Assembly: GCA_946404215.1 (NCBI GenBank)
Contig: CAMJCT010000012.1
Span: 1 to 43,880, forward strand
From: an uncultured Clostridium sp.
GTDB lineage: Bacteria; Bacillota; Clostridia; TANB77; CAG-508
DNA length: 43,880 nt
Direction: 5' to 3'
Positions within the stretch are counted from its first letter, which is position 1; every line of letters begins with the position of its first letter. Below the pieces are notes generated by a model that was not told where the DNA came from, did not search any database, and saw nothing but the letters and a program-made list of their open reading frames with translations. This document shows, piece by piece, positions 1 to 8,497 of this stretch. The position numbers were made by a program, and so were the translations under genes.

Positions 1-55
<55 letters not shown>

Positions 56-59
56 GGAA

Positions 60-84
60 AGAACCCTTTTAAAGGGTTCTTTTA
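60..84 (+). terminator. Intrinsic terminator after tRNA-Gly
   Basis: A perfect inverted repeat (AGAACCCTTT, one T, AAAGGGTTCT) is followed by a T run. It lies immediately downstream of the tRNA CCA end and separates the tRNA from the suf operon. Confidence 0.85.
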
Positions 85-123
85 TCATGTCTTCAAAAAT
101 GCATACTAAAACAAGTGTTAGCC

Positions 124-152
124 TTGACAAACAAATAATATAGTAATATAAT
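124..152 (+). promoter_or_regulatory. Consensus sigma-A promoter of the suf operon
   Basis: TTGACA at 124-129 and TATAAT at 147-152 are separated by exactly 17 bases, a perfect consensus promoter about 90 bases before sufC. A promoter this strong suggests that expression is set by a repressor or by mRNA features and not by a weak core promoter. Confidence 0.85.
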
Positions 153-168
153 GTTAACTATAGCTAAC
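153..168 (+). promoter_or_regulatory. Operator-like dyad at the suf transcription start
   Basis: The 16 bases directly after the -10 box form a nearly perfect palindrome (GTTAACTATAGCTAAC; one symmetric mismatch pair). It covers the expected start of transcription. An Rrf2-type iron-sulfur sensor is a typical suf regulator, but no such gene lies in this window, so the binding protein is unknown. Confidence 0.45.
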
Positions 169-243
169 AATTTTCAAGATATACAGTTAAATTGCTAGAA
201 TAATGAGAAAAAATGGTTTATTAAATTAGAAAGGGATTATCTT

Positions 244-981
244 ATGAGTAAAAAACTATTGGAAATAAAAGATTTGTATGTTAATGCTGGAGAAAAAGAA
301 ATATTAAAAGGAATAAATTTAACAATAAACAAAGGTGAAATACATGTAATAATGGGGCCAAATGGTTCTGGAAAAACAACGACAGCTAATGTAATATTAA
401 ATAATCCGGTATATCAAAAAAAGTCTGGAAATATTATATTTAACGAAGAAGATATAACAAATTTAAAAACTGATGAAATTGCAAGAAAAGGAGTTTTTAT
501 GTCATTCCAACTGCCTGAAGAGATTCCAGGAGTATCGGTAACTAATTTTCTAAAATATGCAAAAAATAAAATTACAGGAGAACCAATAAAAGTATTTCAA
601 TTTAAGGAAGAACTAAAACATTATATGGAAGAATTAAAAATGAATTCTAAAAATATGGAAAGAAGTTTAAACGTAGGATTTTCTGGAGGAGAGAAAAAGA
701 AGAATGAGATTCTTCAAATGCTTGTTTTAAATCCGAAGCTTGCTATCCTAGATGAAACAGATTCGGGTTTAGATGTTGATGCTATAAAAACAGTTTCTAA
801 GGGAATTGAAATGTTCAAAAATGAAAATAATGCCATACTTATTATTACACATAATACAAAAATTCTACATAGTTTAAAAGCAGATTATGTTCATGTTTTG
901 GTAAACGGTAAAATTGTAAAAACGGGAACATATGAGCTTGCAAGAGAGATTGAAGAAAATGGATATTCACAATATAAATAA
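244..981 (+). CDS. sufC: SufC, Fe-S assembly ABC ATPase
   Basis: SufC is the soluble ATPase of the SufBCD scaffold, whose ATP cycle opens SufB/SufD for cluster assembly. At 245 residues it has the family's usual length. Visible motifs are Walker A GPNGSGKTT (38-46), the ABC signature FSGGEKKK (146-153), Walker B LAILDETDS (166-174) and the switch histidine in ITHN (about 203). The unusual GGEKKK signature and DETDSGLD are typical of SufC and separate it from transporter ATPases. The start ATG follows AAAGGGAT. It is the first gene of the suf operon, 320 bases before sufB; the gap holds an antisense mini-gene. It has no in-frame CGG codon. Confidence 0.97.
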   Translation: MSKKLLEIKDLYVNAGEKEILKGINLTINKGEIHVIMGPNGSGKTTTANVILNNPVYQKKSGNIIFNEEDITNLKTDEIARKGVFMSFQLPEEIPGVSVTNFLKYAKNKITGEPIKVFQFKEELKHYMEELKMNSKNMERSLNVGFSGGEKKKNEILQMLVLNPKLAILDETDSGLDVDAIKTVSKGIEMFKNENNAILIITHNTKILHSLKADYVHVLVNGKIVKTGTYELAREIEENGYSQYK

Positions 982-1018
982 TAAAATCAAAATGTTTTTA
1001 CTGAAATACAAATAAATG

Positions 1019-1051
1019 ATTAAAATGAAAGCTGGTCAATGAATGACCAGC
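1019..1051 (-). terminator. Hairpin terminator of the antisense mini-gene
   Basis: A perfect 8-bp stem (GCTGGTCA/TGACCAGC, loop ATGAA, 1031-1051) is followed on the minus strand by TTTCATTTTAA. It sits 59 bases beyond the stop codon of the minus-strand ORF at 1110-1220. In the plus direction only a loose T-rich tract follows, so partial termination or a processing role between sufC and sufB is also possible. Confidence 0.6.
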
Positions 1052-1109
1052 CTATATGGGTGTTTTGTTTATGTGATTTTTGTTTTTGGGCTTATGTAGT
1101 TAAAATAAC

Positions 1110-1220
1110 TCAACCTGGTCTAAACCTGATGAGATAGGCATAGTTTTCTCTACTACTACTATAAAATGAAACTGTAGCAGAAAGAAAAGATTTGATGTCG
1201 ATCAACCGGTCGTTTTTCAT
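1110..1220 (-). CDS. Uncharacterised 36-residue peptide, antisense inside the suf operon
   Basis: I do not recognise this peptide. It begins MKNDRLIDIKSF and ends YLIRFRPG, is basic and serine/tyrosine-rich, and has no clear membrane segment. The gene looks complete: a TTTACA-17-TATAAT promoter (1275-1280 and 1252-1257, minus strand), a strong GGAGG eight bases before ATG, and a downstream hairpin. Codons such as CGG, TTG, CTC, ATC and GAC are richer in GC than the neighbours. Codon 5 is CGG, which elsewhere in the window occurs in sizeable genes only at frameshift sites. A +1 shift here would read GGT then TGA, giving a five-residue peptide. It could encode a peptide, be a regulatory leader, or act as antisense RNA on suf. 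A chance 36-codon ORF is possible, but the full set of signals argues against it. Confidence 0.55.
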   Translation of the reverse strand: MKNDRLIDIKSFLSATVSFYSSSRENYAYLIRFRPG

Positions 1221-1251
1221 AAGAAACACCTCCAAGAATTTTTGCGATTTC

Positions 1252-1280
1252 ATTATAACGCTAAAATATGAATTTGTAAA
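1252..1280 (-). promoter_or_regulatory. Promoter of the antisense mini-gene
   Basis: Read on the minus strand, TTTACA (1280-1275) and TATAAT (1257-1252) are separated by 17 bases. The expected transcript starts near 1245, about 25 bases before the start codon. The promoter lies just upstream of the sufB ribosome site, so transcription runs away from sufB and against sufC readthrough. Confidence 0.65.
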
Positions 1281-1303
1281 GTATTTTGAAAGGAAAATTT
1301 ATA

Positions 1304-2734
1304 ATGTCGAAAACTAATATAGACGAAATAAATAGAAATATATATGATATAAAAAATAAGGATAATTATGATTTTAAAATAGAAAAGGGATTAACAGCTA
1401 AGATAATAGATGAAATATCTAGTCAAAAAAATGATCCTGAATGGATGAGAAAATTTAGATTAAAAGCACTAGAGGTATACAATAAATTAGAGTTTCCTAC
1501 ATGGGGACCGAATCTTTCAGAATTAAATATGAAAGAAATTGCTACATATGTAAGACCAAAAGCGAAGCTGAACAGTAAATGGGAGGATGTACCTCAAGAT
1601 ATAAAGGAAACTTTTGATAGGCTTGGAATTCCAGAAGCAGAAAAAACATCTTTGGCTGGTGTTGGAGCACAGTACGATTCTGAGGTTGTTTACCATAGTA
1701 TGAAAGAAGAGTTAATAAAACAAGGAGTTGTTTATACAGATATGGAGACAGCTGTAAGAGAATATCCTGAATTGGTTAAAGAGCATTTTATGAAATGTGT
1801 TCCATTATATGACCATAAATTTGCAGCTTTACATGGTGCGGTTTGGTCAGGAGGTTCATTTGTTTATGTACCAAAAGGAGTAAAAGTAGATATACCTCTT
1901 CAATCATATTTTAGATTGAATTCACCAGAGTCAGGTCAATTTGAGCATACTTTGATAATAGTAGAAGAAGGAGCTTCACTTCATTTTATAGAAGGATGTT
2001 CAGCACCTAAATATAATAAAGTGAATTTGCATGCAGGTTGTGTTGAATTATATGTTAAAGATAATGCATATTTGAGATACTCAACAATAGAAAATTGGTC
2101 AAAAAACATGTTTAATCTAAATACTAAAAAAGCAATTGTTGGTAAAAATGCAAAAATGGAATGGGTTTCTGGCTCTTTTGGCTCAAAAATATCTATGCTA
2201 TATCCAATGAGTATATTAAATGGAGAAGGTGCAAAAACAGAATATACTGGAATATCATTTGCAGGTAAAGGACAAAATTTGGATAACGGGTTTAAAGTAG
2301 TTCATAATAGTACAAATACATCAAGTGTAGTAAATGCAAAATCAATTTCAAAAAATGGTGGAAAGTGCACATATAGAAGTTTAGTGAGAATAAATGAAAA
2401 TGCAAAAAAGTCGAAATCATCGGTATCTTGTGAATCGCTAATGTTGGATGATTTTTCAATTTCAGATACGATACCAACAAATGATATAAGGACAGATGAT
2501 GTAGAATTTTCACATGAGGCTTCTATTGGAAAGCTAAGTGATAAAACAATTTTCTATTTAATGAGTAGAGGTTTATCAGAAGAAGATGCAAAAGCTATGA
2601 TTGTTAGAGGCTTTGCATATCCTATAGCAAAAGAATTACCAGTAGAGTATGCAGTGGAAATGAATAATCTAATAAATCTTGAGCTTGAGCGGAACAATAG
2701 GCTAGAGAAAGAATATTTTAGCGTATTTTGTTAA
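1304..2734 (+). CDS. sufB: SufB, Fe-S scaffold; C-terminus probably recoded at CGG and ending at 2705
   Basis: SufB is the central scaffold of the SufBCD complex. It is well conserved throughout, with the family's WGGSFVYVPKG stretch and the C-terminal ELPVEYAVEMN region. I use ATG 1304 after GAAAGG; a TTG at 1286 overlaps the ribosome site. Read straight through, the protein ends at 2734 with an atypical tail (ERNNRLEKEYFSVFC). SufB proteins, for example in Bacillus, end in EMEGSxG. Skipping the C at 2690 gives ELEGTIG and a TAG at 2703-2705, exactly the expected end. The zero-frame codon there is CGG (2690-2692). So the functional end is probably 2705, and 2734 is the unshifted end. Confidence 0.95.
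   Translation: MSKTNIDEINRNIYDIKNKDNYDFKIEKGLTAKIIDEISSQKNDPEWMRKFRLKALEVYNKLEFPTWGPNLSELNMKEIATYVRPKAKLNSKWEDVPQDIKETFDRLGIPEAEKTSLAGVGAQYDSEVVYHSMKEELIKQGVVYTDMETAVREYPELVKEHFMKCVPLYDHKFAALHGAVWSGGSFVYVPKGVKVDIPLQSYFRLNSPESGQFEHTLIIVEEGASLHFIEGCSAPKYNKVNLHAGCVELYVKDNAYLRYSTIENWSKNMFNLNTKKAIVGKNAKMEWVSGSFGSKISMLYPMSILNGEGAKTEYTGISFAGKGQNLDNGFKVVHNSTNTSSVVNAKSISKNGGKCTYRSLVRINENAKKSKSSVSCESLMLDDFSISDTIPTNDIRTDDVEFSHEASIGKLSDKTIFYLMSRGLSEEDAKAMIVRGFAYPIAKELPVEYAVEMNNLINLELERNNRLEKEYFSVFC
2690..2692 (+). other. CGG +1 frameshift site in sufB
   Basis: The context is GAG CGG AAC in zero frame. Skipping the C gives GAG GGA ACA ATA GGC TAG, restoring the family's EGxxG carboxy end. The unshifted frame runs 14 more codons into an unrelated tail. 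Confidence 0.75.
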
Positions 2735-2762
2735 CACTAATATAAAAGGAAGATGAAAAAAT

Positions 2763-3830
2763 ATGGAATTAAACGAAACTACAGTTAGAACTTCAAAAAA
2801 TTTTAATATTAATAATATAGAAATTGATGATATAGAAGTGCCAGAAATAATTGATAATTTTTACAATATAGATATTATAAAAGAATCTGAAGATATGGAA
2901 ATAGGATATGATGTTCAAAAAGTTAATTTAAAATTTGGATTAGGGAATTATTTAACAGATTTAGTTAATAAAAAATCAAATTGTAAATTTAAATTAGAGA
3001 TTAATGATAAAAAAAACACTGTAAATAAAATGAATTTTAATTTTGATAATGAAAACAGAGTGTTGTTTGAAAACATAGAAATAACAGCAAACAGAGGCTC
3101 TAATTCAACAATTGTTATAGAATATAGTGTGGATGGAAAAGAAAAGATTAGCGAAAAATATATACATAATGGAATAATAAGAGTTGCTGCTAGAGAAGAT
3201 TCGAATATAAATGTAATAATTGTTAATTTAATGGATGAAAATTCAAATAATTTTATGGCGATAGAAAATTTAATAGAAGCCAATGCGAAGGTAAATTATA
3301 CTATTATTGATTTTGGAGGAAAAAATAGTGTTACAAATTATTATTCCAATTTATTAGGAAAAAATTCATATAATAATTTGAAAACAATCTATTTAGGGAA
3401 AAAAGATCAATTATTTGATTTAAACTATATTGGAGAATTAAGAGGTGAAAAATCAAATATTGATATTGATGTTCAAGGTGCATTGAAGGATACATCAAGA
3501 AAACACTTTAAAGGTACTATTGATTTTAAGAAAGGTGCTAAAAAATCAATCGGAAATGAAAATGAAAGTTGTATGTTATTATCAGATAGTGCTAAATCAT
3601 TAGCATTGCCTATTTTGCTTTGTTCTGAAGAAGATGTTAAAGGAAATCATAGTTGCTCTGCTGGAAAAATAGGAGAAAAAGAGTTGTTTTATATTATGAG
3701 TAGAGGATTTGAACTAAAAGATGCTCTAAAACTAATGGTTAGAGCAAGGTTTAATAAAATCCTTAGATGTATAAATGACGAACAACTCAAGAAGCAAATT
3801 TTAAATGAAATTGATGAGAGATTAGATTAA
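2763..3830 (+). CDS. sufD: SufD-like Fe-S scaffold subunit
   Basis: This is the second scaffold subunit, which pairs with SufB. It is 355 residues long and divergent in its N-terminal half (low-complexity N/I/K-rich). The SufB/SufD beta-helix signature is clear in the C-terminal third: a histidine/cysteine region NHSCSAGKIGEKELFYIMSR followed by a helical tail with LMVRARF. The start ATG follows AAAGGAAGATGAAAAAT. It begins 28 bases after the unshifted sufB stop (57 after the shifted stop) and 28 bases before sufS, consistent with one transcript. No in-frame CGG. The call rests on position and the C-terminal motif. Confidence 0.9.
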   Translation: MELNETTVRTSKNFNINNIEIDDIEVPEIIDNFYNIDIIKESEDMEIGYDVQKVNLKFGLGNYLTDLVNKKSNCKFKLEINDKKNTVNKMNFNFDNENRVLFENIEITANRGSNSTIVIEYSVDGKEKISEKYIHNGIIRVAAREDSNINVIIVNLMDENSNNFMAIENLIEANAKVNYTIIDFGGKNSVTNYYSNLLGKNSYNNLKTIYLGKKDQLFDLNYIGELRGEKSNIDIDVQGALKDTSRKHFKGTIDFKKGAKKSIGNENESCMLLSDSAKSLALPILLCSEEDVKGNHSCSAGKIGEKELFYIMSRGFELKDALKLMVRARFNKILRCINDEQLKKQILNEIDERLD

Positions 3831-3858
3831 AATGTAGAAATGCAAGAAAGGAAAAATA

Positions 3859-5098
3859 ATGAGTATAGAGAATATAAAAAAAGATTTTCCATTATTAGAA
3901 AATAATAATATATCATATTTAGATAGTGCTGCAACAACTCAAAAACCACAATATGTTATAGAAAAGGTTGAAGAATTTTATAAAAAATATAATGCAAATC
4001 CACATAGAGGAGCATATAGTTTGAGTGTAGACGCAACAGAAGAATATGAAAATACAAGAACAAAGATTGCAAAATTTATAAATTCAAAGTATAAAGAGGA
4101 GATTATTTTTTCAAAAAATGCTACTGAAAGTTTAAATTTGATAGCTTATTCATATGGAATGGAAAATTTAAAAAAAGGTGATGAAATTGTGTTATCAATA
4201 ATGGAACATCACTCTAATTTAGTACCATGGCAAAAAGTTGCTAAAGTTACAGAAGCTACGCTAAATTATATGTATATTAATAGTGAGTATGAGTTGTCAG
4301 ATGAAGAAATAGAGAGAAAAATCACTGATAAAACTAAAATAGTTGGAATTACACATGTGTCAAATGTACTTCGGAACAGTTAATAATATAAAAAAAATAA
4401 TAAAGTATGCTCACAAAAAGGGAGCTATTGTTGTTGTAGATGCTTCACAGAGCATTCCGCATATGAAAATAGATGTACAGAGTTTAGATTGTGATTTTTT
4501 AGTGTTTTCTGGTCATAAAATGTTAGCACCTCTTGGAATTGGTGTATTATATGGAAAAAGAGAGAGACTTAATAAAATGGCACCATTTTTAATGGGAGGG
4601 GATATGATTGAATATGTTTATGAACAAAGTACTACATTTGCACCACTTCCAAACAAGTTTGAAGCCGGAACACAAAATGCTGAAGGTGTAATTGGACTTG
4701 GAGCTGCTATTGATTATATTGAAGGTATAGGATATAATAAAATTCAGAAGATAGAAGAGGAAATCGTTGATTATGCAAAAGAAAAATTATCAAAATTGGA
4801 ATATATTGAATTATATATAACTCCCAATAAAGAAAATCATTCTTCTGTAATATCTTTTAATGTAAAAGGTATACATCCTCATGATGTTGCAAGTATATTG
4901 GATAAAGAAAAAATTTGTGTTCGTTCAGGAAATCACTGTGCACAGCCATTGATTAGATTTTTGGGAGTTGATTCTACATGTAGAGCTAGTTTTTACTTTT
5001 ATAATACAAAAGAAGATGTTGACAGATTAATTAAAGCTTTAAATAAGACATATAAGATATTTGAAAAATATATAAAAAATAATAAGGAAGAAAAATAA
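3859..5098 (+). CDS. sufS: SufS cysteine desulfurase, read through one CGG +1 shift
   Basis: SufS is the PLP-dependent desulfurase that provides persulfide sulfur. Zero frame stops at 4383 after 174 residues; the rest continues in the +1 frame. Joining the parts by skipping C4372 gives a 412-residue protein, the normal SufS length, with NVLGTVNNIKK across the joint as in homologues. The PLP lysine is in SGHK (about K220) and the catalytic cysteine in RSGNHCAQP (about C360), both downstream of the joint, so the unshifted product would be inactive. The start follows AAAGGAAAAATA. The stop overlaps the sufU ATG by one base. The shift could be a sequencing insertion, but it matches five other sites. 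Confidence 0.93.
4372..4374 (+). other. CGG +1 frameshift site in sufS
   Basis: Zero frame reads CTT CGG AAC AGT TAA and stops. Skipping C4372 reads CTT GGA ACA GTT AAT, matching the conserved VLGTVN segment of cysteine desulfurases. Confidence 0.78.
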
Positions 5099-5529
5099 TG
5101 GATGATTTAACTGATGTATATAATGAATTGATTATGGAACACAGCATGAACTCGTATAATAAAAAGAAATTACAAGATGCAGATTATTGCGAGGTTGGAC
5201 ATAATCCTAATTGTGGAGATGAGATAACTTTAGAAGTAAAAATGAATGGAACGATAATACAAGATATGGCATTTTTAGGACATGGATGTGCAATTTCTCA
5301 GGCTTCAACATCAATAATGATAGACACATTAAAAGGAAAGACTATAGAAGAGGCAAAAGAGATAATTAAAACATTTATAGCAATGATAAAAAGAGAAATA
5401 ACAGATGAAGAAGAATTAAAAAAATTAGAAGATGCTATAGCATTTAAAAATGTATCAAATATGCCAGCTAGAGTAAAGTGTGCACTCCTAGCGTGGCACA
5501 CAATGGAAAAGGGAATAGAAAATGGATAA
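5098..5529 (+). CDS. sufU: SufU, zinc-dependent sulfurtransferase
   Basis: SufU is the Gram-positive partner that accepts sulfur from SufS and passes it to SufB. At 143 residues it has the usual size. The zinc/sulfur site residues are visible: C39 and D41 in NPNCGD, C64 in GHGCAISQAS, and C128 in ARVKCALLAW. The GHGCAISQAS motif with its short insertion distinguishes SufU from the IscU scaffold. The start codon overlaps the sufS stop (TAATG) and its end overlaps mnmA by 8 bases, so translation is tightly coupled along the operon. No CGG codon. Confidence 0.96.
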   Translation: MDDLTDVYNELIMEHSMNSYNKKKLQDADYCEVGHNPNCGDEITLEVKMNGTIIQDMAFLGHGCAISQASTSIMIDTLKGKTIEEAKEIIKTFIAMIKREITDEEELKKLEDAIAFKNVSNMPARVKCALLAWHTMEKGIENG

Positions 5530-6574
5530 TAGAAGAATTTTATTAGGTATGAGCGGTGGAGTTGATAGTAGTGTATCTGCTTTGCTCTTAAAGAAAGAAG
5601 GATATGAAGTTATAGGAACAACTATGGATCTTTTTGCTGGAAGCAGTTGTTGCAATATAAATACATATATTGATGCAAAGAATGTTTGCAGTCAAATAGG
5701 TATACAACATTTTACTGTAAACTATCAGAAACAGTTTAAAAAATATGTTATAGATGATTTTATAGAGTGCTATAAAAATTGTAAAACTCCTAATCCTTGT
5801 ATAGAGTGTAACAAATATATGAAGTTTGGACTAATGTGGGAAAAGGCAAAAGAGATAGGGTGCAATTATATAGCAACAGGTCACTATGCAAAAACAGAGT
5901 TCAGCAAGGAATATGGTAGATGGGTTTTAAAAAAATCTAATGCTAATAAAAAAGATCAAAGTTATGTTTTATGGAATATTCCTAAAGAATTAATTGAACA
6001 TGTGGTTTTTCCTTTGGCAGATTTTAAAAGTAAAAGTGAGATTAGAAAAATTGCAGAAGAAAACAACTTGAAAGTTGCTAATAAGCCAGATAGCGAAGAT
6101 ATATGTTTTGTTCCAGATGGTAATTATAAAAGTTTTTTAGAAAAAAATTCTGATATTAGACCAAAGGAAGGAAATATAGTTAATTCTAAAGGAGAAATTT
6201 TAGGAATACATAGTGGAATATATAATTATACAATAGGGCAAAGAAAAGGTCTGGGAATATCATATAAAGTTCCTTTGTTTGTAATAGGATTTAATAAATT
6301 AAAAAATGAAGTAATTGTAGGTGAAGAAAATCAGTTATATAAAAATGAGGTTTTAGTTAATGATATAAACTTATTGCTTTTTGATAAAATAGATAAGGCA
6401 ATAGAAGTAGATGTTAAAACAAGATATTCTTCAAAAGTTGCTAAAGCTAAGATTATTCAAAGTGGAGAATATATAAAAATTAACTTTTATGAGCCTCAAA
6501 AAGCAATTACTCCTGGTCAATCTGCAGTGTTTTATATTGGAGATATTGTTGTTGGAGGAGGGAAGATTACCTGA
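5522..6574 (+). CDS. mnmA: MnmA, tRNA-specific 2-thiouridylase
   Basis: MnmA adds sulfur to U34 of tRNAs for Lys, Glu and Gln using activated persulfide. It is 350 residues long. The PP-loop ATP motif SGGVDSS lies at 11-17. The two catalytic cysteines are in the NPCIEC segment (C93 with C96 beside it) and in SEDICFV (C194). The C-terminal beta-barrel ends in VVGGGKI. It overlaps sufU by 8 bases, so desulfurase, carrier and a sulfur-using tRNA enzyme are made from one mRNA. A palindromic repeat follows at once and may act as the operon end. Confidence 0.96.
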   Translation: MDNRRILLGMSGGVDSSVSALLLKKEGYEVIGTTMDLFAGSSCCNINTYIDAKNVCSQIGIQHFTVNYQKQFKKYVIDDFIECYKNCKTPNPCIECNKYMKFGLMWEKAKEIGCNYIATGHYAKTEFSKEYGRWVLKKSNANKKDQSYVLWNIPKELIEHVVFPLADFKSKSEIRKIAEENNLKVANKPDSEDICFVPDGNYKSFLEKNSDIRPKEGNIVNSKGEILGIHSGIYNYTIGQRKGLGISYKVPLFVIGFNKLKNEVIVGEENQLYKNEVLVNDINLLLFDKIDKAIEVDVKTRYSSKVAKAKIIQSGEYIKINFYEPQKAITPGQSAVFYIGDIVVGGGKIT

Positions 6575-6578
6575 TTAT

Positions 6579-6755
6579 AGTTACTGTTCAGTCTTAAAAT
6601 TAGAATTGTTCTGCTTAATCGTGATTACTATCTAAATATTTTTCGAATAATCTCGGCTTCTTTGCATTATCAAGTCGCATTCGATTAATTCTCAAAATAT
6701 TTAGATAGTAATCACTTAGCTAAGGACTTCTAATTAAATATGACTGAACAGTAAC
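6579..6755. repeat. Long imperfect palindrome (repeat R1)
   Basis: The 289-base gap after mnmA is filled by a large inverted repeat. The outer arms pair over AGTTACTGTTCAGTC (6579-6593) with GACTGAACAGTAACT (6741-6755). An inner pair GTGATTACTATCTAAATATTTT lies within 6621-6643 and 6694-6715, and a loop of about 50 bases carries a weaker pairing. The right half (6694-6754) is closely similar to 13398-13457. This suggests a small dispersed, possibly mobile element or a structured RNA that may also end transcription. I see no coding sequence inside. Confidence 0.7.
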
Positions 6756-6863
6756 TAGTTATATAATAAAATTATAAAAAAAATATTGCTAATTGTAAAA
6801 AATAAATATATAATGATTAGGAGTAAAGTTTCGAAATATATTTATGAATAGGAGATGTAGTAT

Positions 6864-8483
6864 TTGAAAAAGAAACAAATAGTATTTTGGTCTATATTAG
6901 CGATAGGTTTAGTTGTTTTAATATCATCAGTAATAGTATCTTTAATGGAGTTTGCAATTAAAGGTATTAATAATGGTGATTTTTTTGAGTTTAATAGTTC
7001 AGATACTATAAAATTAATTGCAAGTCAAGAAAATAAAGAGTTAGTAGAAAATATGCTTATACCGTATGCAGATTCTAAGGGGTATAATATAGATGTGGAT
7101 TATGCAGGTACATTAGAAATAATACAAAGATTAAATGAAGGAGAAAAATATGATGCTGTTTGGCTTTCAAATTCAATATGGGGGTATATGTTAAATGATT
7201 CTATAAAACTCACAGAGTCGAAATTTACTAATATAAGCCCTATAGTGTTTGGAATAAAAAGGTCTAAAGCGGAAGAATTAGGGTTTATAGATAAAACTGT
7301 TCAAACACAGGATATAGTAAATGCAATATCTGAAGGAAAACTTAAGTTTAGCATGTCTAATCCATCTAGTACAAATAGTGGAGCTTCAGCATATTTAGGA
7401 ATGCTATCAACTTTAGCTGGAAATCCAGAAGTGTTAACAAAGGAAAAAATTGATAATAATGATGTTAAAGAAAATTTAAAATCATTTTTTACAGGGTTAG
7501 AAAGATCCTCTGGAAGCGAAGATTTTTTGGAAGAGATGTTTTTAAAAGGGGACTATGAATCAGTATTTACATATGAATCATCTATAATAAATATAAATAA
7601 AAAACTAGAAAAGCAAGGAAAAGAGATACTATATGCAGTTTATCCTGTTGATGGTGTTTCAATTGCAGATAGTCCATTTGCTTATATAGATAATAAAGAT
7701 GATACTAAAAAGCAAATATTTAAAGAATTACAAGGTTATATTCTAAGTAATGAAGGACAAGATTTTTTACTAAAATGTGGTAAGAGGACATGGTATGGTG
7801 GCATTAATTCCGAAGTGGACAAAGGTACATTTAATCCAAATTGGGGAATTGATACATCAAAATATATTACACCAATAAAATATCCAAGTACGGAAGTTAT
7901 AAGAATTGCCTTAAATATGTACCAAACAGAGTTAAGAAAACCAATTCATATAGCATTTTGTTTGGATTATTCTGGAAGTATGACTGGGCAAGGAATAAAA
8001 GATTTAAAAGCTGCAATGGATTATATTCTTACTGATAAGGCGTCAAAAGATTTAATCCAATTTTCAGAAAAAGATAAGATTGATATAATTCCGTTTAATA
8101 CAAATGTGGGTAATAGTTGGTATACTTCAAATGGAACGAAAACAAGTGAAATATTAGATAATATAAATAAATATGAACCTTCTGGAATGACAGCTATTTA
8201 TCCAGCTGCAAGTAAAGCTTTAGATATTCTTAAAGATGAAGATGGTGATAAATATAATTTGTCAGTTGTCTTAATGACAGATGGAATTGGAAATATTGGA
8301 AATTATATATCTCTAGAAAGAGAATATAAAAAAATTAATAAACAGATTCCAATATATTCAATAACATTTGGAGAAGCAGATGAAGACCAATTGGAAGAAA
8401 TAGCTTTGCTTACAAATGGAAAAATATTTGACGGAAGGTATGATTTAATAAAGGCATTCAAAGAGGTTAGAGGATATAATTAG
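6864..8483 (+). CDS. Membrane-anchored solute-binding plus VWA domain protein
   Basis: The protein has 539 residues. An N-terminal membrane segment (about 6-30) is followed by a periplasmic-binding-protein-like domain (about 48-310, with SNPSSTNSGASAY typical of ABC-type anion/metal binders) and a von Willebrand A domain (about 355-530). The VWA domain has an intact MIDAS motif DYSGS starting at D368 and a later MTDG. I infer an extracellular receptor or adhesion role. The start is TTG after AGGAG with nine-base spacing. It is the first of five same-strand genes with an XpaC-like protein, another binding protein, TelA and an AAA ATPase. The ligand cannot be told from sequence. No CGG codon. 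Confidence 0.85.
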   Translation: MKKKQIVFWSILAIGLVVLISSVIVSLMEFAIKGINNGDFFEFNSSDTIKLIASQENKELVENMLIPYADSKGYNIDVDYAGTLEIIQRLNEGEKYDAVWLSNSIWGYMLNDSIKLTESKFTNISPIVFGIKRSKAEELGFIDKTVQTQDIVNAISEGKLKFSMSNPSSTNSGASAYLGMLSTLAGNPEVLTKEKIDNNDVKENLKSFFTGLERSSGSEDFLEEMFLKGDYESVFTYESSIININKKLEKQGKEILYAVYPVDGVSIADSPFAYIDNKDDTKKQIFKELQGYILSNEGQDFLLKCGKRTWYGGINSEVDKGTFNPNWGIDTSKYITPIKYPSTEVIRIALNMYQTELRKPIHIAFCLDYSGSMTGQGIKDLKAAMDYILTDKASKDLIQFSEKDKIDIIPFNTNVGNSWYTSNGTKTSEILDNINKYEPSGMTAIYPAASKALDILKDEDGDKYNLSVVLMTDGIGNIGNYISLEREYKKINKQIPIYSITFGEADEDQLEEIALLTNGKIFDGRYDLIKAFKEVRGYN

Positions 8484-8497
8484 AAAGGGAAAAACCT

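Noticed and set aside
4343..5098. A separate 251-residue gene starting inside sufS
   Set aside because: Its first ten residues overlap zero-frame sufS in another frame and have no ribosome site; the sequence is the continuation of SufS after the CGG site.
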